Shown in pieces: positions 12,881 to 17,239 of a stretch of 17,239 nucleotides of DNA (the first letter of the stretch is position 1; every line of letters begins with the position of its first letter). Origin of the DNA: Microbacteriaceae bacterium (GTDB taxonomy: Bacteria > Actinomycetota > Actinomycetes > Actinomycetales > Microbacteriaceae); NCBI GenBank assembly GCA_022701925.1, contig JAKONM010000062.1, positions 1 through 17,239 on the forward strand, given 5' to 3'. The notes under the pieces are model-generated. The model had not been told where the DNA came from and made no database searches. It was given only the letters and a program-made list of their open reading frames with translations. Made by a program: the position numbers and the translations under genes.

Positions 12881-13819
12881 TCAGGCGCCCGCGTGATGGG
12901 GCGCCCGGGCGCCGAGCAGCCCCACCAGCAGGTCGGGCTGGTCCACGAACAGGGCGTCCGGGCCGGTGTCCAGCACCGTGTTCCAGTAGGTGCGCCAGTC
13001 GCCGGGCGCGTCGACGCCGCTGCGGGAGCGGAAGGCGGGAGGCAGGAACCGGTTCTCCGTGCGCAGGGTCCAGCCCCACACCTGCAGCCCGCGCCGGTGC
13101 ATCGCCTCCACGCGGTCCTGGCTGAGCAGGGACAGCGGCAGGCTCACGCCGGCGAAGCCGCCGAAGTCGGCGGCGGCCAGCTCGGCGCGGTAGGTGCGGC
13201 CCTTCGCGCCGCGGCGGCGCTCGTCCGGGGCCATGCCCACGCCCTCCATCAGGTAGACCAGCGGATGGCCCAGCTGCGACAGGGCCAGCAGCGGCGTCTT
13301 CTCGAAGCTCTCCAGCACGATCCGCGGCAGCCGCGGGGCCCGGGCCAGGTCCCGGGCGATCAGCGGGGCGGGGTCCAGGCCCATGTCGGCGCCGCGCAGC
13401 GCGTCCTTCACCTCCAGCACCAGCAGCACGCCGGCGGCGGCCGCGATGGCCAGCACCTCCGGCAGCAGCAGCACCGGGTCGCGACCGTCGTGCTGCGCGC
13501 TGGCCGGCCGGACCGCGGGCAGGCGCTCCTGGCAGTGGAGCGACGTCAGCTCGGCGGCGGTGAGGTCCTCGGCGTACCACTCGCGGTGGCCGCCGGCCGC
13601 CCGCCGGGCGCGCGCGGCGAGGTCCGGCCGGGCGGAGACGTCGGTCGTGGCGCGCAGCGCGGCCTCGTGCCGAACCGCCAGCGCGCCGTCGCGGGTCGGC
13701 ACGACGTCGACCTCGATCGCCTGCGCGCCCTGCTCGACCGCCAGCAGCAGCGCGGAGCGCGACAGCTCGGGCCGGTACCCCGGCGCCCCGCGGTGCCCGA
13801 CGACCAGCGGCGGGGTCAC
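12881..13819 (-). CDS. glycerophosphodiester phosphodiesterase, GlpQ type, cytosolic
   Basis: 312 residues, GTG 13819 overlapping the ATPase stop (GTGA). It hydrolyses glycerophosphodiesters to glycerol-3-phosphate and an alcohol. GDPD motifs: H9-R10-G-A with R-P-E18, the metal pair E36-x-D38 (AIEVDVVPTRDG), H51-E52 (AVRHEAALRATTDV), VLEVKD, and the end strand DALFVDQPDLL. The insert WYAEDLTAAELTSLHCQERLPAVRP is the GlpQ-type insertion. The usual PEN/PEH after the first motif is PEL here. There is no signal peptide or Tat motif, unlike many secreted GlpQ proteins, so it should act inside the cell. Last gene of an ABC importer operon, an arrangement recalling E. coli ugpBAEC-ugpQ, where imported diesters are cut in the cytoplasm. 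Stop at 12881; no hairpin terminator evident before the next promoter. Confidence 0.92.
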   Translation of the reverse strand: MTPPLVVGHRGAPGYRPELSRSALLLAVEQGAQAIEVDVVPTRDGALAVRHEAALRATTDVSARPDLAARARRAAGGHREWYAEDLTAAELTSLHCQERLPAVRPASAQHDGRDPVLLLPEVLAIAAAAGVLLVLEVKDALRGADMGLDPAPLIARDLARAPRLPRIVLESFEKTPLLALSQLGHPLVYLMEGVGMAPDERRRGAKGRTYRAELAAADFGGFAGVSLPLSLLSQDRVEAMHRRGLQVWGWTLRTENRFLPPAFRSRSGVDAPGDWRTYWNTVLDTGPDALFVDQPDLLVGLLGARAPHHAGA

Positions 13820-14889
13820 GACCGCGCGGCGACCGCGACCGGCTGCCCCGCGAACGCCACGTGCACCAGGTCGCCGGGCTGCGGGTGCTCGCTGGCGGCG
13901 TGCTGCACCGTCAGCGCGAAGCCGGCCTCCAGCCGCACCACGGTGCGGCGCTGGGCGCCCAGGAAGCTGGTGGACACGACGATGGCGGGCAGCCCGGAAG
14001 CGGCCAGCAGCACGTCCTCGGGACGCACGAAGGCGAGCACCGGGCCGTCGGGCACGGCGCCCGGCAGCACGGGGAGGTCCTGGCCGGCGACCGTGACGCG
14101 GCCGTGCTCGAGCACGCCCTCGACCCGGTTGCTGTGACCGACGAAGCCGGCGACGAACTCGCTGGCGGGCCGCAGGTACAGGTCCTCCGGCGTGCCGATC
14201 TGCTCGATGCGGCCCGCGTTCATCACCGCGACGCGGTCGGCGACGGCCAGCGCCTCCTCCTGGTCGTGCGTGACGAACACGGCGGTGATGCCGGTCTCCT
14301 GCTGGATCTTGCGGATCTCGTCGCGCAGCTGCACGCGCACCTTCGCGTCCAGCGCCGACAGCGGCTCGTCGAGCAGCAGCACGCGGGGGCGGGTGACCAG
14401 GGCCCGGGCCAGCGCGACGCGCTGCTGCTGGCCGCCGGACATCTGGTGGGCGTAGCGCTCGGCGAGGTGGCCCAGGCCGACCAGGTCCAGCGCCTCCTGC
14501 ACGCGCCGGTCTCGGTCGGCGCGTCCCACCTTGCGCATCTGCAGGCCGAACGCCGTGTTCTGGGCGACGGTCATGTGCGGGAACAGCGAGTACGACTGGA
14601 AGACCATCCCGATGTCGCGCTTGTGGACAGGCACGGACTCGATGTCCTGGTCGCCGATGCGCACGTGCCCCGAGTCGATGGACTCCAGCCCGCTGATCGC
14701 GCGCAGCGCGGTGGTCTTGCCGCAGCCGCTGGGGCCGAGCAGCGCGACGAACTCGCCCGGCTGCACGTCCAGGCTGATCGCGTCGAGCGCGCGGCTGCCC
14801 GACCCGTAGTCCTTCACCACGTCGACGAGCTGCACCGGGGTGCCGCGGACGACCAGGGAGTCGGCGGGAGAGGGGGCGGTGGTGGTCAT
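13816..14889 (-). CDS. ABC importer ATPase (PotA/Ugp-like, with TOBE domain)
   Basis: 357 residues, ATG 14889 overlapping the permease stop (ATGA). Complete nucleotide-binding domain: Walker A GPSGCGKT (52-59), Q-loop near Q98, signature MSGGQQQR (150-157), Walker B VLLLDE (170-175), D-loop SALD, switch H208 (VFVTHDQEEAL). Residues about 240-357 form the regulatory TOBE region (EFVAGFVGHSNRVEGVLEHG; VLAFVRPEDVLL). This is the architecture of the CUT1/spermidine/iron/phosphonate importer ATPases. It energises the two permeases encoded just upstream. The 3' overlap with a GlpQ-type phosphodiesterase gene suggests a glycerophosphodiester substrate, but the ATPase itself does not reveal substrate. 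Confidence 0.95.
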   Translation of the reverse strand: MTTTAPSPADSLVVRGTPVQLVDVVKDYGSGSRALDAISLDVQPGEFVALLGPSGCGKTTALRAISGLESIDSGHVRIGDQDIESVPVHKRDIGMVFQSYSLFPHMTVAQNTAFGLQMRKVGRADRDRRVQEALDLVGLGHLAERYAHQMSGGQQQRVALARALVTRPRVLLLDEPLSALDAKVRVQLRDEIRKIQQETGITAVFVTHDQEEALAVADRVAVMNAGRIEQIGTPEDLYLRPASEFVAGFVGHSNRVEGVLEHGRVTVAGQDLPVLPGAVPDGPVLAFVRPEDVLLAASGLPAIVVSTSFLGAQRRTVVRLEAGFALTVQHAASEHPQPGDLVHVAFAGQPVAVAARS

Positions 14890-15776
14890 GACTTCCTCTT
14901 CTTGGGACGACGCCCTCCGATGGAGCGCGTGCGCGAGACGTCGACGAGCAGCACGAAGACGAAGAGCAGGGCCGCGAGCGCCAGCAGCGCGCCCACGTAG
15001 GGGTCCGTCTGCTGCAGCAGCAGCAGCGCGGTCTGGAACGTGTTCTGCGACAGCACGTTCGCGATCGTGAACTCGCCGAGCACCACCGAGACGGTGAGCA
15101 GGCAGCTCGAGATCAGCCCCCGCCGCAGGTTCGGCAGCACGATGCGCCACACGGCGACGGGCCACGAGGCGCCGAGCGAGCGGGCCGCCTCCGTCAGCGT
15201 CGTCAGGTTCAGCGTGCCGATGTTCGCCTGGATCGGGCGGTAGGCGTAGGGCAGCACGATCACGCCGATCGCGAAGGACAGCGTCCACGGGTCGCTGCCG
15301 ACGACGCCCTGCAGCACCTGGTACACGGGCACGAAGCCGACGACCAGCACGATCGTCGGCACCGTGATCGGCAGCAGGCAGACGAACTCGAGCACGCGGT
15401 GCACGCGCGGGTACTTGAGCTCGGCCAGCAGCATCGCGGGCACGAGCAGCAGCAGCACGATGGCGACGACGATCACCGCCAGGATCAGCGAGTTCTGGAT
15501 GCCCGCGAACAGGTCGGAGTAGTTCGACTGCTGCGCGGGGTCGAACAGCGCGGCCCAGTGGACCAGCGTGAGCCCTGAGCCGCTGACTGGACGCAGCGTG
15601 AAGGTCGCCATGGACAGCAGCGGGATCGCGAACAGCACGCCGACCACGACGAGCACGACCGTGCCGGTCGCCCTCGACGGGACCGCGCCGTACCGGCCGC
15701 GGGCGGGGCGGCGCGACGGCGGCGTCGTGCCGGTGGGGTCGACGCCCGCGATCGGGGCGGCGGTCGCGGCGGTCAT
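14886..15776 (-). CDS. ABC importer permease subunit 2 (PotC-like)
   Basis: 296 residues, ATG 15776 overlapping the stop of permease 1 (ATGA). A polar Pro/Thr/Arg N-terminus of about 35 residues precedes about six membrane helices (for example TGTVVLVVVGVLFAIPLLSM and NSLILAVIVVAIVLLLLVPAM). The BPD_transp_1 EAA loop, which docks on the ATPase, reads TTLTEAARSLGASWPVAVWRIVLP. It ends in a basic cytosolic tail (RPKKRKS). The upstream extension of the frame into permease 1 is a shadow. Pairs with permease 1 to form the channel. Confidence 0.93.
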   Translation of the reverse strand: MTAATAAPIAGVDPTGTTPPSRRPARGRYGAVPSRATGTVVLVVVGVLFAIPLLSMATFTLRPVSGSGLTLVHWAALFDPAQQSNYSDLFAGIQNSLILAVIVVAIVLLLLVPAMLLAELKYPRVHRVLEFVCLLPITVPTIVLVVGFVPVYQVLQGVVGSDPWTLSFAIGVIVLPYAYRPIQANIGTLNLTTLTEAARSLGASWPVAVWRIVLPNLRRGLISSCLLTVSVVLGEFTIANVLSQNTFQTALLLLQQTDPYVGALLALAALLFVFVLLVDVSRTRSIGGRRPKKRKS

Positions 15777-16708
15777 CGCTGCCACCGCCGGGTGCGCCGG
15801 TCCAGCACCGCGTACAGGCTCATCAGCACCGCCATGATCACGACCATCCCCAGGGCGAGCACCCCGGCGCTGTTGGCGACGCCGACGATCGTCTCGCTGG
15901 TCAGCTGCTGGCGGATCGCCAGCGTGATGATGCCGCCCTGCGAGATCAGGGCCGCCGCGGTGGCGTAGGAGGAGAAGGCGTTCGCGAACAGCAGGATCAG
16001 GCTGCCGAAGAACGCGGGAGCCAGCACGGGCAGGCCGACGCGGCGCCAGAAGGCCAGCCGCGTGCCGCCGAGGGTGGCGACCGCCTCGCCCCACTGGGGC
16101 TTCAGGCCGTCGAAGGCCGGCATGAACGCCAGCACCATCAGCGGCACGCCGAAGTAGGTGTACGGCAGCAGCAGACCGGCGACGGAGTAGAGGAAGGTGC
16201 TGGAGTCGAAGCCCACGGTCTGCAGGGCGTTCCAGGCCAGGGTCTGCGCGCCGAAGGTGGCGATGAAGGCGAAGGCCAGCATCACGCCGCCGAACTGGGC
16301 GAAGACGCTGCTGGCCGAGTCGACCGCGGCGCGCACCAGGCCGTCGGGCCGCGCCGAGCTGAGCGCCCAGCAGACCAGCGCGCCGATCACGGCGCTGATC
16401 ACGGCGGACACCGCGGACAGCCAGATGGAGTTCCAGAAGTTCTGGGCGATCGTCTCGTCGGCCAGCACTGCGAAGTTGGCCAGCGTGAAGCGGCCCTCCG
16501 CGTCGAAGAAGCCGCTGGTGATCGCGATGACGCCCGGCGCCGCCAGGAAGAGCAGGACGTAGACGCCGAAGGGCGCGAAGCCGAGCCAGCCGGCTCCGCG
16601 GCGCCGGAGGGGTCGCCCTCCGGCGCCGCGGGCGTCGGCCCGCTCCGCCCCGGCGGCGGGCGCGGTCGCACCCGCCACCGAGGTCGTGGAAGCGGTGGTG
16701 TCGATCAT
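15773..16708 (-). CDS. ABC importer permease subunit 1 (PotB-like)
   Basis: 311 residues, ATG 16708, 4 bases after the binding-protein stop. A long Ala/Thr/Arg-rich cytosolic N-terminus (about 40 residues) precedes six predicted helices, the first GFAPFGVYVLLFLAAPGVIAI. EAA loop: WGEAVATLGGTRLAFWRRVGLPVLAPA. The periplasmic-side loop after helix 1 (SGFFDAEGRFTLANFAVL) is usual for PotB/UgpA-type subunits. The start ATG has no strong Shine-Dalgarno, consistent with translation coupled to the gene before it. Confidence 0.93.
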   Translation of the reverse strand: MIDTTASTTSVAGATAPAAGAERADARGAGGRPLRRRGAGWLGFAPFGVYVLLFLAAPGVIAITSGFFDAEGRFTLANFAVLADETIAQNFWNSIWLSAVSAVISAVIGALVCWALSSARPDGLVRAAVDSASSVFAQFGGVMLAFAFIATFGAQTLAWNALQTVGFDSSTFLYSVAGLLLPYTYFGVPLMVLAFMPAFDGLKPQWGEAVATLGGTRLAFWRRVGLPVLAPAFFGSLILLFANAFSSYATAAALISQGGIITLAIRQQLTSETIVGVANSAGVLALGMVVIMAVLMSLYAVLDRRTRRWQR

Positions 16709-16712
16709 GGGA

Positions 16713-17239
16713 TCAGTCGATCGCCTTCGACCAGCCCGACTTGAGCACGGATGCGGCCTTCGTGGCCTGGTCCGCGGTCAGCTGCACCAGCGTCGACGGC
16801 GGCTCGCCGACCGACTTCAGCACGGACTCGTCGACCGTGCCCTCGTCCTGCATCGCCTTCAGCATCGCCGGGTAGGCGCCGGCCGCCAGGTACAGGTTCT
16901 GCACCTCGGGCGAGTAGATCCACTCCTCCCACAGGCGGGCGGCCGCCGGGTTCGGGGCGTTCTTGTTGATCGACTGGTTGTAGTAGCTGCCGATCGCGGT
17001 GCCCGGCAGGATCACGGTCTTCCAGTTCGGGTTGCCGGCGGAGCCGCTGGCGGCGCCCCACGCCACGTTGTTGAAGGACCACTGGATGACGACGGGCGTC
17101 TGGCCCGAGTTCACCGTGGCCTGCGTCGGCAGCACCGAGATCAGGTTGCCCGCGTCCTTCAGCTTGCCGAAGAAGTCGATGCCCGGCTGCACGTCGGTAG
17201 CGGAGCCGCCCGACTGGGCCGCGGCCAGGTAGACCGCGC
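16713..17239 (-). CDS. ABC importer substrate-binding protein, C-terminal part (cut by window end)
   Basis: About 175 C-terminal residues; the frame is open to the window edge (AVYLAAAQSGGSATDVQPGIDFF is in frame before the first internal GTG). The PotD/iron-type extracellular solute-binding fold is recognisable: VNSGQTPVVIQWSFNNVAWG, TVILPGTAIGSYYNQSINKNAPNPAAARLWEEWIYSPEVQNLYLAAGAYPAM, which is the hinge and C-terminal lobe of family 1/6 binding proteins. The N-terminal lipoprotein signal lies outside. First known gene of the importer operon running leftward. The ligand is not deducible from this half; the GlpQ-type gene at the operon end favours a glycerophosphodiester, with phosphonates, polyamines and Fe3+ as alternatives in this family. 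Confidence 0.9.
   Translation of the reverse strand, partial: AVYLAAAQSGGSATDVQPGIDFFGKLKDAGNLISVLPTQATVNSGQTPVVIQWSFNNVAWGAASGSAGNPNWKTVILPGTAIGSYYNQSINKNAPNPAAARLWEEWIYSPEVQNLYLAAGAYPAMLKAMQDEGTVDESVLKSVGEPPSTLVQLTADQATKAASVLKSGWSKAID

Noticed and set aside
12302..14137. A 611-codon plus-strand frame across the phosphodiesterase and ATPase genes
   Set aside because: Antisense to three well-identified genes, with no recognisable domain.
1..17239. tRNA/rRNA genes, CRISPR arrays, insertion sequences, toxin-antitoxin or phage genes
   Set aside because: No cloverleaf, regularly spaced repeats, transposase or integrase motifs were seen in any of the intergenic gaps, which are all short.

Overview
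The window is very GC-rich DNA whose coding codons end almost entirely in G or C. GTG starts, 4-base ATGA/GTGA gene overlaps and start codons sitting 7 bases after a TANNNT -10 box are common. With a KdpD/KdpE pair, a GlfT2-type glycosyltransferase and GlpQ-type phosphodiesterase, this points to a high-GC actinobacterium, most likely Micrococcales (Microbacteriaceae-like). The genus cannot be fixed from sequence alone. I see no rRNA, tRNA, CRISPR array, integrase, transposase or phage gene.

Layout. (1) 1-1202 (+): 3' end of a KdpD-type sensor kinase overlapping a complete KdpE-type response regulator, followed by a doubtful small ORF. (2) 1481-2838 (-): a Pit-family phosphate transporter overlapping a 70-residue two-helix membrane protein. 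(3) 2957-3829 (+): an Ala/Arg/Glu-rich coiled-coil protein of unknown function. (4) 3830-3980: a roughly 100-bp nested palindrome between convergent genes. (5) 3981-5876 (-): a GlfT2-like galactofuranosyltransferase. (6) 5950-7146 (-): a putative GT-B glycosyltransferase (DUF6716-like), divergent from (7) 7221-10334 (+), a tightly overlapping operon: compact GT29-like sialyltransferase, coiled-coil protein, NeuA fused to a HAD phosphatase, and a short NeuB. (8) 10335-10513: two hairpins between convergent operons. (9) 10514-12792 (-): polysialyltransferase-family protein and an upstream GT2 glycosyltransferase. (10) 12881-17239 (-): an ABC importer operon (partial binding protein, two permeases, ATPase) ending in a GlpQ-type glycerophosphodiester phosphodiesterase.

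How it fits together. Regions 5-9 look like a cell-surface glycan locus. NeuB makes a nonulosonic (sialic-type) acid, the NeuA-HAD fusion activates it to the CMP-sugar, and two unrelated sialyltransferase-type enzymes (GT29-like and polyST-like) could use it, alongside GT2, GlfT2-like and DUF6716-like transferases. No ManNAc-forming enzyme (NeuC/NanE) and no glycan exporter is in the window.

The most interesting reading is regulatory. 11-bp direct repeats resembling the actinobacterial PhoP (PHO) box lie upstream of pit, of the GlfT2-like gene and of the GT2/polyST operon, with a weaker one inside the gene before neuA. With pit and a glycerophosphodiester import/hydrolysis operon alongside, this suggests the phosphate-free acidic surface glycan may be tied to phosphate starvation, analogous to teichuronic acid replacing teichoic acid in other Gram-positives. 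That is inference from short motifs and gene context, not proven.
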